The notes under the pieces are model-generated. The model did not search any database, was not told the DNA's origin, and saw only the letters and a program-made list of their open reading frames with translations. From Dyella_B sp035486915 (lineage in GTDB: Bacteria > Pseudomonadota > Gammaproteobacteria > Xanthomonadales > Rhodanobacteraceae): 38,982 nt of DNA. The position numbers and the translations under genes were made by a program. The stretch is from NCBI RefSeq assembly GCF_035486915.1, contig NZ_DATHMR010000132.1:1-38982 (forward strand). The letters run 5' to 3'. This document shows, piece by piece, positions 24,769-33,311 of the stretch (its first letter is position 1; every line of letters begins with the position of its first letter).

Positions 24769-27700
24769 GCGAGCCCCTGCCTACCAGCGAGACGCCGTCG
24801 CGCACGGCGTCGCTCATGAACCGGATCGTCGCTGCCTCGCTGGGGCAGTCGTTCCTGGTCATCCTGTTGACGTTGATCTTGACGGGTTCGGGCCTGCACT
24901 CGCTGAAGCGCCTGCCGGTAGATGCCTACCCCGATCTCTCGCCACCGATCGTGGAGATTGTGACGCAATGGCCGGGGCATGCCGCAGAAGAAGTCGAACG
25001 CTTGATTACGGTGCCCGTCGAGTTGGGCATGAACGGCATCCCGAAAACAGCGACGACACGGTCGATTTCGCTATATGGCCTGTCCGACGTCATCATTACC
25101 TTCAATAACGGCACGGACGACAACTTTGCACGGCAGGAAGTATTCAACCGGCTAGGCGATCTCACCTTGCCCGATGGGGTGACGCCGTCGGTATCGCCAT
25201 TGTCCGCACCGTCAGGCCTTATCTATCGCTACGTGCTGCAAAGCACGGACCGCTCGCCGATGGATCTGAAAACACTCGAGGCGTGGACGATCGAGCCGCA
25301 GTACAAATCGGTTCCCGGCGTCGCCGACGATTCGGGTTTCGGCGGCGGCACCATGCAATATCAGGTGTTGCTGGATCAGGCGAAACTCGCTGCAGTCGGT
25401 TTGTCGGCACCGCAAGTGGAAGCATCGTTGACTGCCAACAACGCGAATGCCGGGGGCGGCTTTTATTCGCAGGGCGGGCAGTTTTACTACGTGCGCGGCA
25501 TGGGCCGCATGGAAACGCTGGAAGACATCGGCAACGTTGTGGTCGCGGTGCACGATGGTACGCCCGTACTGGTCAAAGACGTGGGCCGTGTAACGATAGG
25601 TATCGCGCCGCGACTGGGTGAGTTCGGTTACGAGAAGCAGGACGACGCCGTCGAAGGTGTGATCTTGCTGCGCACGGGTGAGAAAACCCAGGACGTACTC
25701 AAGCGCGTCGAAGCGAAGACCAAGGAGCTCAACGACCAAGTACTGCCTAAAGACGTGAAGGTTGTGCCGTTTTACGACCGCTCCGACCTGATTGCACTGA
25801 CCACCAAGATCGTCGAAGGCAATCTGTTGCGCGGCATGTTGCTGGTCGTGGTGATCCTGGTTTTCTTTCTCTACGACTTTCGCGCCGGCATGATTGTTGC
25901 GGTGACCATTCCGCTGGCGTTGTTGTTTGCGTTCATTTGTCTGGATCTGCAGAACGCCTCGGCCAATCTGTTATCCATTGGTGCCGTCGACTTTGGAATA
26001 TTGGTCGATGGCGCTGTGGTGATGGTCGAAAACATCTTCCGCCAGATCGCCGAGCGCAAAGGTACGCCGCTCAACGTGAAGGCGATCATCCGCGATGCCG
26101 CGGCGGAAGTGGACCGCCCGTTGTTCTACGCCGTCGCCGTGATTGTTGTCAGCTTTCTGCCGATCTACGTGTTGTCGGGTGCATCGGGCACGCTGTTCAA
26201 ACCGATGGCCGACACCATGATCTTCGCGCTGGTCGGCTCGCTGATCGTGACATTGACCCTGCTGCCGGTGCTGTGCGCATGGTTTATGCGCAAGGGTGTG
26301 ACGGAGCGGCGTAACCGGATTTTCGAGGCGATCAAATCGGTTTACATAAAGGGCCTGGATATCTGCCTCAAACATCCGTGGGCGACCACGCTGGCGTCGA
26401 CCGTAGTGCTCGCCGCGTCGTTGTTGCTGATTCCGCGTATCGGGGCAGAGTTCATGCCGCAACTGGATGAAGGCGCGCTATGGGTGCGCGCAACCATGCC
26501 CTACACGATCTCGTTTGATGAATCGGCGAAGATTACGCCGAAGATTCGCGACATCCTGCGTTCGTTCCCCGAAGTCACCACGGTTGCCTCGGAGCTGGGA
26601 CGTCCTGACGATGGCACCGATTCCACGGGCTTCTTCAATGTCGAATTCTATGTCGGTCTGAAGCCCTATTCGGAATGGACCGGCAAATACCGCACCAAGG
26701 CTGCGCTCACCGAAGCGATCAACCAGAAGCTGCAGGCATTTCCAGGCATCATGTTCAACTACACGCAACCTGCCGAAGACGCGGTAGATGAAGCGGAGAC
26801 CGGTCTAAAAAGTGCGCTCGCGGTGAAGGTGTTCGGGCCGGATCTCAACACACTGCAAGAGAAAGGCAAATCGATCAAGCAGGTGTTGGAGCAAGTGCGT
26901 GGCATTCGTGACGTCACGCTGGTGCAGGAGCTTGGGCAACCCAGTCTCACGATCAAGATCAATCGCGGCGCTATCGCACGTTACGGTGTAAACGTCGCGG
27001 ATATCAATGCACTGATCCAGACGGCGATCGGCGGCGATGTCGCCACCGAAGTCGTGCAGCAGGAAAAGCAGTTCGACCTCGTCGTGCGCCTCGAACAGCA
27101 ATATCGCGACAACCCCGAAGAGATCGGCAATATCCTCGTTGCGACGCCGGGTGGCCAGCAAATTCCACTGAAAGAATTTGCCGATATCCAGGTCACCAAC
27201 GGCGCATCGTTTATTTATCGCGAAAACAATTCGCGCTACATCGGCGTGCAGTTTTCCGTGGAGGGGCGCGACCTTGCGGGCGCTGTCGGCGACGCTATAG
27301 CTCAGGTCAACAAGAAAGTGGAGTTACCCCAAGGCTATCGCCTTGATTGGGGCGGCGAGTACTCCGACTACACTGCGTCGCGCGCGCAGTTGAACGTAAT
27401 TCTGCCGCTGACGCTGGCGTTAATTTTCCTGCTGCTGTTTACCCTATACAGCAACTTCAAGTTTCCCTTCATCACCGTGTTGGGCGTGTTGCTGTCAGCG
27501 CCTGTCGGCGGCATCGTCGCATTGTGGATTACCAATACACCATTCTCCGTTTCTTCCGGCGTCGGCTTCCTCGCGCTATTCGGCGTTTCCGTACAAACCG
27601 CCGTGGTCTACATCTCCTACGTTAACGAATTGCGTCGCGCCGGCGTCGACGTTACGGATGCGATTCGTCAGGGCGCTATCTTGCGTCTGCGCCCGATCAT

Positions 27701-27890
27701 GATGACCGCGCTGGTGGCTGCCCTCGGCCTGCTCCCCGCCGCGCTCGCTACCGGCGTCGGCACCGACACGCAACGCCCCTTTGCGTTGGTCATCGTCAGT
27801 GGTTTGTTTACCCGTCTACTGATCAGTATTTTCCTGATGCCCGCGCTATATGCGTTGGTAGCGAGGTCTGGCGACAGATTGGAGGTTTAA
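24765..27890 (+). CDS. RND efflux pump, heavy-metal (CzcA/CusA) family
   Basis: The proton-driven inner-membrane pump, 1041 residues with twelve helices and two large periplasmic loops. The N-terminus (LNRIVAASLGQSFLVILLTLIL, then KRLPVDAYPDLSPPIVEIVTQWPG) is typical of the HME group. Helix 4 has DFGILVDGAVVMVEN at ~408-422; its Asp, Asp and Glu are the proton/metal-path residues found in CzcA-like pumps for divalent ions (Co, Zn, Cd, Ni), whereas CusA pumps lack the first Asp. This makes a divalent metal the best guess; hydrophobic substrates cannot be excluded. The adaptor's ATGA overlap couples translation. No metal-sensing regulator is encoded next to the operon. Confidence 0.92.
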   Translation: MSEPLPTSETPSRTASLMNRIVAASLGQSFLVILLTLILTGSGLHSLKRLPVDAYPDLSPPIVEIVTQWPGHAAEEVERLITVPVELGMNGIPKTATTRSISLYGLSDVIITFNNGTDDNFARQEVFNRLGDLTLPDGVTPSVSPLSAPSGLIYRYVLQSTDRSPMDLKTLEAWTIEPQYKSVPGVADDSGFGGGTMQYQVLLDQAKLAAVGLSAPQVEASLTANNANAGGGFYSQGGQFYYVRGMGRMETLEDIGNVVVAVHDGTPVLVKDVGRVTIGIAPRLGEFGYEKQDDAVEGVILLRTGEKTQDVLKRVEAKTKELNDQVLPKDVKVVPFYDRSDLIALTTKIVEGNLLRGMLLVVVILVFFLYDFRAGMIVAVTIPLALLFAFICLDLQNASANLLSIGAVDFGILVDGAVVMVENIFRQIAERKGTPLNVKAIIRDAAAEVDRPLFYAVAVIVVSFLPIYVLSGASGTLFKPMADTMIFALVGSLIVTLTLLPVLCAWFMRKGVTERRNRIFEAIKSVYIKGLDICLKHPWATTLASTVVLAASLLLIPRIGAEFMPQLDEGALWVRATMPYTISFDESAKITPKIRDILRSFPEVTTVASELGRPDDGTDSTGFFNVEFYVGLKPYSEWTGKYRTKAALTEAINQKLQAFPGIMFNYTQPAEDAVDEAETGLKSALAVKVFGPDLNTLQEKGKSIKQVLEQVRGIRDVTLVQELGQPSLTIKINRGAIARYGVNVADINALIQTAIGGDVATEVVQQEKQFDLVVRLEQQYRDNPEEIGNILVATPGGQQIPLKEFADIQVTNGASFIYRENNSRYIGVQFSVEGRDLAGAVGDAIAQVNKKVELPQGYRLDWGGEYSDYTASRAQLNVILPLTLALIFLLLFTLYSNFKFPFITVLGVLLSAPVGGIVALWITNTPFSVSSGVGFLALFGVSVQTAVVYISYVNELRRAGVDVTDAIRQGAILRLRPIMMTALVAALGLLPAALATGVGTDTQRPFALVIVSGLFTRLLISIFLMPALYALVARSGDRLEV

Positions 27891-27957
27891 TTCCGTAAAA
27901 ACAGGTCGATGCCTCGTGCTTTAGCGCCTTGCAGTAGAGTTTTCAGGCGGTTCGCAA

Positions 27958-27983
27958 TGACGGCTTTCGACCCGAAGCGGACA
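27958..27983. repeat. Dispersed palindromic repeat, copy 3
   Basis: The best-preserved core: GGCTTTCGACCCGAAGCGGACA preserves the CTTTCGACCCGAAG centre; the left arm has two changes (TGACGG for TGTCCG). It sits 70 bases after the RND pump gene. Confidence 0.6.
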
Positions 27984-28041
27984 AGCGTTTGCCCCGATAC
28001 TCAGCGATCGGGAAGAGGCTTGATGGCTTCGAGGCAATCTT

Positions 28042-28392
28042 TCAGTCAGGCATTGCAAGAAACGCCCGCACTTCAACCGGCGCACGGCAGGCGACTAAGG
28101 CCTTGCGCCCCCATGCCACCGCCTCATTCATATCAGCGGCTTCCAGTATCCAGAAGCCGCCAACGTACTCCTTGGTCTCAAGGTACGGCCCATCGGTAAC
28201 GACCACCTGGCCACCGGACTGCTTACGTAGCGATTTCGCCTTATCTGCCGACTCCAAACCGCCGGCGAAGAACCTGGCGCCTGCGGCAGCCATCTCCTCG
28301 TTGAGCACGTCGATATCGCGGCCCATCGCTTCACCTTCGAGGGACGGGTCGTAGTTTTCGGGGTGATGAATTGCAACCAGATATTGCGGCAT
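28042..28392 (-). CDS. YciI-like (DGPF-domain) protein
   Basis: A small cytosolic ferredoxin-fold protein of 116 residues. The conserved DGPYLETKE motif (residues ~67-75) and GGFWILEA strand define the YciI/YCII family, and the C-terminus (CRAPVEVRAF) fits as well. Members are often annotated as DGPF domains and frequently sit beside ECF sigma-factor genes, but none is present here. Some YciI relatives are enzymes with a His-Asp pair; the N-terminal MPQYLVAIHHPENY has the His. GGGAG precedes the ATG. It is convergent with the RND operon and monocistronic. Confidence 0.85.
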   Translation of the reverse strand: MPQYLVAIHHPENYDPSLEGEAMGRDIDVLNEEMAAAGARFFAGGLESADKAKSLRKQSGGQVVVTDGPYLETKEYVGGFWILEAADMNEAVAWGRKALVACRAPVEVRAFLAMPD

Positions 28393-29050
28393 GTTGTCTC
28401 CCGTAGATCGCTTTCAGGCTGCCTGATTGCCGGCCTTCATTATCATGACGAACAGCCGGACCCGAATTCGACAAATGGTCTGGAAAGTTTACTTATGGGT
28501 ACGCATCAAGCAATTTCTGGGGGTCACCGCATCAGGTCCGCTTTCGACACCCGAAGCGGATATTTCCGAATTTCTTGCGCATAGGCTGACAGCGCCGATG
28601 TGGCTGCAGGATCGATCTGGGCGAACAAGTTTCGATGGACAAGGAAGTGGGTTCAACATGCGCGGAGACTTCGGTCGGAAATGTGCCCACCATGATTCTC
28701 CGAACTAATACGGAAAGCCGCTTTGATTTAGCGGTATGGCCGTCTTAATGGTCTGGCCAACCAAGAGCCTTGTTCCATCTCCAGTTTGGCTGGCATCGTA
28801 GTCATCCGTTTACTCTCGGAGGGATACTCAGCATCGCCTCCCTAAAATGAAGTGAAAGATGAATATCCCTCATATCAGTAGGGCGAATGGTTATAAGTCT
28901 GTCCAGAGAACGCCAGCAGGCAGAAGAATTGGATGTCGAGGTGGTGGTCTGAGGTAATCTCGGTCCGCAAGATGATCGTAAGGTCTTCGGCATCAGGTGC
29001 GAGATGAGACATTCCATGCGGCATGTAAATCGAACGGCTGTACGTCGTTA
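28393..29050. other. Gene-poor stretch with one repeat copy
   Basis: About 650 bases without a credible gene. A repeat copy lies at 28537-28560. Short open frames (28427-28708 plus; 28802-29017 and 28875-29012 minus) lack ribosome sites and family resemblance. The stretch should include the promoter of the symporter gene; I could not identify it. Confidence 0.45.
28537..28560. repeat. Dispersed palindromic repeat, copy 4
   Basis: The arms TCCGCTT and AAGCGGA pair perfectly around a 10-base centre containing TCGACACCCG. The centre carries a small insertion relative to the other copies. Confidence 0.6.
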
Positions 29051-30316
29051 ATGCTGTCCAAACAGCGGATATTCACATTATTTCTTGTCACGGCAACGCT
29101 GCTTGGCATTGCCGTTGGTTGGCTATGTAACTATTCACTGTCACCGGCGAGAGCACTCGAGGTTGCGACCAACCTTTCCATCCTCACCGATGCCTTCCTG
29201 CGACTTATCAAGATGGTCATCGCGCCGCTGGTGTTTGCTTCGCTAGTGTCGGCGATCGCCAGGATGGGTGGCGTTGGCGAGGTGGGACGCATTGGCATCA
29301 AGACCGTGGTGTGGTTCCTGGGCGCTTCCTGCGTTTCGCTCTTCGTAGGGCTTGTCATGGCGCACTGGTTTCAACCGGGCGCCGCGCTGCATTTGCCGGT
29401 TGCGAATACCTTGGCGTCCTCCGACGTCACGCATTCTGGAAGCACCGAAAGCGTTGCTTTGACGGATTTCATGTCCCACCTGATTCCGCGTTCGATTGTC
29501 GAGGCGATGAGTGCCAACGAGATACTGCAAATTGTCGTCTTCTCGATCTTTATGGGAATGGCAGCGGCGGCACTGAAGGAAAAAGCGAGTCTATTCGTCG
29601 ATCTAGTTGAACAGTTGGCCGCGATCATGTTCAAGATCACGGACTACGTGATGAAAGCGGCCCCCTTGGCAATTTTCGCCGCGCTGGCCAGCTCGATAAG
29701 CATCCATGGCATAGGGATCGTTGGCACGTATGCGCGATTCGTGGCAGGTTTCTATCTGTCACTTGGCATTCTTTGGGTGCTGTTGATTGCAGCGCTGGTG
29801 TTCATTGTCGGACGACGCGGTCTTCGCCTGATTTCCAGCATCCGGCATACCGTTTTGCTGGCGTTCGCGACGTCATCGTCGGAAGTGGCTTATCCGCGTT
29901 TGCTGGAACAGCTGGTCGATTTCGGTATTCCACGGCGCATTGCGAGTTTTGTGCTGCCGCTGGGTTATTCGTTCAATCTGGATGGCGCGATGATGTATTG
30001 CGCGTTTGCCATCCTTTTCATCGCGCAGGCTTATGGCATTGCTCTGACGCTTACACAGCAGATGGCTCTATTCGGCTTGCTTATTGTGACGACCAAAGGT
30101 GTAGCCGGCGTGCCGCGCGCCGCGATTGCTGTGATTGCTGTGACATTGCATTACTTCAACCTTCCGGAAAGCGGTGTCGCGCTTATTCTCGCCGTCGACC
30201 ACATTCTCGATATGGGGCGATCGGCGACAAATATCGTTGGTAACGCTGTGGCTGCCTCTGTCGTTGCGAAATGGGAGGGGGCGCCAGAGCAGATATCCCA
30301 GCGGGATTCTGCTTGA
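29051..30316 (+). CDS. Dicarboxylate/amino-acid:cation symporter (DAACS, SDF family)
   Basis: A sodium- or proton-coupled importer for acidic amino acids or C4-dicarboxylates, 421 residues. Family landmarks are the re-entrant hairpin 1 (FATSSSEVAYP, near residue 275, serine-rich as usual), the substrate helix GYSFNLDGAMMY (~303-314, equal to the NMDGT motif of DctA/GltP), TTKGVAGVPRAAIAV, and DHILDMGRSATNIVGNAVAA, in which the Asp and the Asn contact substrate. A usual Arg-Thr pair for amino-acid binding reads here as Arg-Ser, so the substrate may differ from standard members. The ATG at 29051 opens directly on the first helix; a GTG at 28997 would add 18 polar residues. It is 54 nt upstream of the threonine-synthase-like gene, probably one operon. 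Confidence 0.88.
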   Translation: MLSKQRIFTLFLVTATLLGIAVGWLCNYSLSPARALEVATNLSILTDAFLRLIKMVIAPLVFASLVSAIARMGGVGEVGRIGIKTVVWFLGASCVSLFVGLVMAHWFQPGAALHLPVANTLASSDVTHSGSTESVALTDFMSHLIPRSIVEAMSANEILQIVVFSIFMGMAAAALKEKASLFVDLVEQLAAIMFKITDYVMKAAPLAIFAALASSISIHGIGIVGTYARFVAGFYLSLGILWVLLIAALVFIVGRRGLRLISSIRHTVLLAFATSSSEVAYPRLLEQLVDFGIPRRIASFVLPLGYSFNLDGAMMYCAFAILFIAQAYGIALTLTQQMALFGLLIVTTKGVAGVPRAAIAVIAVTLHYFNLPESGVALILAVDHILDMGRSATNIVGNAVAASVVAKWEGAPEQISQRDSA

Positions 30317-30370
30317 GTTTTCGGTTTTCATCGCAGTAACCATTTTCCATCCACTTCCTAACGAGCTCAC

Positions 30371-31576
30371 ATGCCTGCCATCGCCTACCTTGAATGCTCT
30401 CGCTGTCACGCACGGCTTTCGGCTGATACGCCGCAGACGCTTTGTACGCAGTGTCCCGATCAGCCGGCGGGAGCGCTGTATGTGAGGTATGACCTGAATC
30501 ATTTGCTTGGCAGTTCACCCGCCGATGTGGTGGGCCAAACGGCCTCGCAACCCTGGAGTGGCATGTGGCGTTATCACGCTGTGCTTCCCAACGTGGCGCC
30601 GGTGACGCTGGGCGAGGGCTGGACGCCGATGCTGCGCAGTAAGCGTCATCGTGGTGTCTATTTGAAAGAAGAAGGCGCTAATCCGACGGGCTCGTTCAAG
30701 GCGCGAGGACTGTCGCTGGCTGTGACGATGGCGCGGCACTATGGCTTGCGCAAGTTGGCGGTTCCGTCCGCCGGCAACGCGGCCGGAGCGCTCGCTGCTT
30801 ACGCTGCCGCTTCGGATATCGAGGCCCACATCTTCATGCCGCGCGATGTACCACTGGCCAACTATGTGGAAGCCACGGCATACGGTGCGAAGGTCACGCT
30901 CGTCGACGGCGTCATTTCTGATTGTGCGCGCATCGTTGGCGAGCGTAAGCAGCAAGAGGGTTGGTTCGATATTTCCACACTCAAGGAGCCTTTTCGTGTG
31001 GAAGGCAAGAAGACCATGGGTTACGAACTGGTCGAACAGCTTGGCTGGGAATATCCGGACGCGGTGTTCTATCCCACGGGTGGTGGTGTCGGTCTTATCG
31101 GCATGTGGAAAGCCTTCGAAGAACTGGAACAGCTGGGGTGGGTGAAGCCCGGCAAGCGGCCGCGCATGTTCGCTATCCAGTCTTCCGGTTGCGCACCTGT
31201 TGTACGCGCTTTCAACGACGGGGCCAGTGCAAGCCAAATGTGGCAAAACCCGGAAACTGCAGCATCAGGACTTCGCGTGCCGAAAGCGTATGGCGACTAC
31301 ATCATTCTGGACATTCTTCGCGCTTCAGATGGTATGGCTGTGGAAGTATCCGATGAGGATATTTTCGCTTCTCTGAAAGACTGGGCAGCCAACGAGGGAA
31401 TCTTTCTTTCACCAGAGGGCGCAGCGGCTACGGCCGCCTACGAGCATCTGCTCAAGTCTGGCGTTCTGGACGCCTCCGACCGTGTCGTACTGTTCAACAC
31501 GGGAGCAGGCCTGAAGTACACCGACGTTATTTCAGCCGCTCTGGGTTTGAATACAGGGCGCATCGTGGGCGAGTGA
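30371..31576 (+). CDS. Threonine-synthase-type PLP enzyme
   Basis: A fold-type II PLP enzyme of 401 residues. A small zinc ribbon at the N-terminus (Cys9, Cys12, Cys25, Cys28) is followed by the PLP-lysine motif NPTGSFKARG with Lys110, the SAGNAAGALAAYAA loop, and the phosphate-holding PTGGGVGLIGMW. This pattern matches class II threonine synthases, which make threonine from O-phosphohomoserine. The same scaffold also gave rise to cysteate synthase and other beta/gamma-replacement enzymes. No homoserine genes (hom, thrB) are nearby; instead it lies with a symporter, so it could be a paralogue with another substrate. The ATG is preceded only by a weak ACGAG site. Confidence 0.83.
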   Translation: MPAIAYLECSRCHARLSADTPQTLCTQCPDQPAGALYVRYDLNHLLGSSPADVVGQTASQPWSGMWRYHAVLPNVAPVTLGEGWTPMLRSKRHRGVYLKEEGANPTGSFKARGLSLAVTMARHYGLRKLAVPSAGNAAGALAAYAAASDIEAHIFMPRDVPLANYVEATAYGAKVTLVDGVISDCARIVGERKQQEGWFDISTLKEPFRVEGKKTMGYELVEQLGWEYPDAVFYPTGGGVGLIGMWKAFEELEQLGWVKPGKRPRMFAIQSSGCAPVVRAFNDGASASQMWQNPETAASGLRVPKAYGDYIILDILRASDGMAVEVSDEDIFASLKDWAANEGIFLSPEGAAATAAYEHLLKSGVLDASDRVVLFNTGAGLKYTDVISAALGLNTGRIVGE

Positions 31577-31722
31577 AGAAGTCGTGTAGTGCGTCACGCT
31601 CAAATCAATCGTTGCATATGTCATAAATTTTGCGTTTTCCAAATGGCCTCACTCCTTTAACCGGACGCGAACAATGCTCCCGATAGGCTGAAATTACCGC
31701 GACGAACAACTGAGGAGTGCGT

Positions 31723-31899
31723 ATGGATCCCACGACCCTTGATGCGCTATTTGATATTGCGGAACAACGCCGTGACGTGCGGCGTGTGTCTCAGGAGCCT
31801 CTTAACGGGTATGTCCTGGATCCCTGGTCTGGGCTGTATCAGGAAACCGAAGCGACGTATCGAGATCGCCTCAACGCCGAAGAAGTCGAACTCGCTTAG
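31723..31899 (+). CDS. Small acidic protein, unknown function
   Basis: A 58-residue protein that I do not recognise. It has 13 acidic against 6 basic residues (all Arg), and no Cys or Lys. A helical N-terminal half (LDALFDIAEQRRDVRRVSQE) and a central LNGYVLDPWSGLYQE motif precede a charged helical tail. A strong GAGGAG ribosome site lies 6 nt before the ATG at 31723; an in-frame GTG at 31717 is too close to it. A perfect rho-independent terminator begins 12 nt after the stop codon. The strong translation signal, isolated position and own terminator make a real, well-expressed gene likely. Confidence 0.7.
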   Translation: MDPTTLDALFDIAEQRRDVRRVSQEPLNGYVLDPWSGLYQETEATYRDRLNAEEVELA

Positions 31900-31910
31900 A
31901 CATTCGAAGA

Positions 31911-31932
31911 CCCCGCCCAGAGCGGGGTTTTT
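31911..31932 (+). terminator. Rho-independent terminator
   Basis: A GC-rich stem CCCCGC / GCGGGG with a 5-nt loop (CCAGA) is followed directly by TTTTT. It ends the transcript of the small acidic protein. Confidence 0.9.
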
Positions 31933-32470
31933 ATTGCATGGAACTTGGAAGGGAAGAAGTTTGGCTGAACGACGTCATTTGCAAACACCCTCGGGCGCGA
32001 TCTTTGCGTTTTGAGATGCCTCGTGGTTCCAGCAGCCGTCCGTGACGAAAACTGCGCCCCGTTCGCATTGAACTCAAAAAGGCGGCGCATCCTTGCGCGC
32101 AACGCGGCAGGGGAGTGGCCGCACTAAATCGTTCTCATACAGAGCACTTAATTTCCCGGAACCGCGATTCCAGGCTCCCTTACGTCATTCGTCCCCGCCA
32201 AGGACCGACGGAAAGGCCGGTTCATAGATACGTTGCCGCGAAGCAAAAATATATGGCTAGCAGATGAGCGATCAGTCTGACGGTATGACGCTTGGCAATA
32301 AGCTCGGCACATACCTCGTTGCACTCATCGAATAGCAACGCAGTTAGACGTCCATCCGTCTTTAGCTTTCTTTTTACTTCTCTATTTGTTTTGGTCGCGA
32401 AAACAGCGGCGTAAACAGATCAATGACTGGAAATCCCACACAGATTTCATTATCTGGCGATGCTATAGCG

Positions 32471-32489
32471 TGATACGAAAAAAGTATCA
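32471..32489. promoter_or_regulatory. Inverted repeat, candidate operator
   Basis: Perfect 6-bp arms TGATAC / GTATCA around a 7-nt A-rich centre (GAAAAAA), about 165 bp upstream of the cysteine dioxygenase start. The centre length and arms suit a dimeric regulator; no regulator gene is adjacent. Confidence 0.4.
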
Positions 32490-32654
32490 GATGTGTTCAC
32501 CGCTTCTATTTTGAGACAACGCCCCTGGAAAATAAGCGCTTTCTTAACGTGACGATGAGCGTGAAGGTAATTTTCATGGCGTTCCATCTAGCGCATCTTT
32601 AACACGAGCTATGGTTCTCTGCGATTTCGCACTCATGAGCGCTGGGGACCATTG

Positions 32655-33242
32655 ATGAGCAATACACTCACCACTTCGTCTATTGCCCCGTGGGGCAAAC
32701 GCGTTCTCGCGCTAATCGATGCATGCATGGATCGCAATGGTCATGTCGACACGACAATGATCTGCGAACGACTCACCGAATCCGTTCGCTGGCCCGACTG
32801 CCCGCACGCACCCCAACTCGCATCGGATGCTACGTCGGCATCCTACCGGCGCATTGCCCTTAATGATGGACGGCCTCGAGGTTACGAGGCACTCGTGATC
32901 GCTTGGCCGCCTGGTCATGTCACGCCCATCCATGATCACGACGGGCTATGGGGATTGGAACTCGTTCTGGATGGCGTGTTGCAGGTGGATTCGTTTCATC
33001 TGTCAGAAGATCCGTCGGTCGCTCTGAATGCCCAAGACACCATCGTTGCGGGCGTTGGCGATCATGTGTTGTTTACAGATACCAGCTACGCACACCAGTG
33101 TCGCAACTTTTCTCGAAACAGCATGGCGCTCTCGCTTCATGTGTACGGAGGCGAGCTCAATAGCTATCGCAGCTTTCACCATGATCTTGGGCAATGGGTT
33201 TCCCGAACGCATCGCACGGTACGGGAAACATCGGATACCTGA
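32655..33242 (+). CDS. Cysteine-dioxygenase-type cupin
   Basis: A non-heme iron thiol dioxygenase of 195 residues that would add O2 to cysteine sulfur, giving cysteine sulfinate. The three iron ligands are His93, His95 (PIHDHDG) and His147 (YAHQCRN), with the same spacing as His86, His88 and His140 of mammalian CDO; the Ser160-His162-Tyr164 set (SLHVY) matches its Ser153-His155-Tyr157. Gly100 stands where mammals have the crosslinking Cys93, as in other bacterial enzymes. Arg66 (YRRI) is near the carboxylate-binding Arg60, favouring cysteine over mercaptopropionate. The ATG at 32655 has GGGGA 7-8 nt before it; a TTG directly upstream is less likely. The FAD-protein gene follows after 69 nt. 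Confidence 0.85.
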   Translation: MSNTLTTSSIAPWGKRVLALIDACMDRNGHVDTTMICERLTESVRWPDCPHAPQLASDATSASYRRIALNDGRPRGYEALVIAWPPGHVTPIHDHDGLWGLELVLDGVLQVDSFHLSEDPSVALNAQDTIVAGVGDHVLFTDTSYAHQCRNFSRNSMALSLHVYGGELNSYRSFHHDLGQWVSRTHRTVRETSDT

Positions 33243-33311
33243 CATCGCAGTTCCAGCGCGCGGCCAAGTTAAGGTCGCAACGCACCACGTCCACTGACAA
33301 GAGTCTTCACC

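Larger units (their letters stand above)
31900..32654. other. Long leader/intergenic region before the cysteine dioxygenase gene
   Basis: About 750 bases with the terminator at 31911-31932 and then no recognisable gene. The part from about 32340 is visibly richer in A and T than its surroundings and contains inverted repeats at 32442-32457 (CAGAT / ATCTG) and 32471-32489. A 23-codon frame at 32264-32335 has no ribosome site. The region is unusually long for a promoter and may hold a regulatory RNA. Confidence 0.5.

Noticed and set aside
28875..29012. A 45-codon minus-strand frame (MSHLAPDAEDLT...)
   Set aside because: The peptide looks protein-like in composition, but it has no proper ribosome site and no recognisable family; it could be the tail of a decayed gene, which I cannot support.
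32264..32335. A 23-codon frame (MSDQSDGMTLGNKLGTYLVA...) in the region before the dioxygenase
   Set aside because: It resembles a small precursor peptide, but there is no ribosome site and no modification-enzyme or export genes of a peptide pathway nearby.
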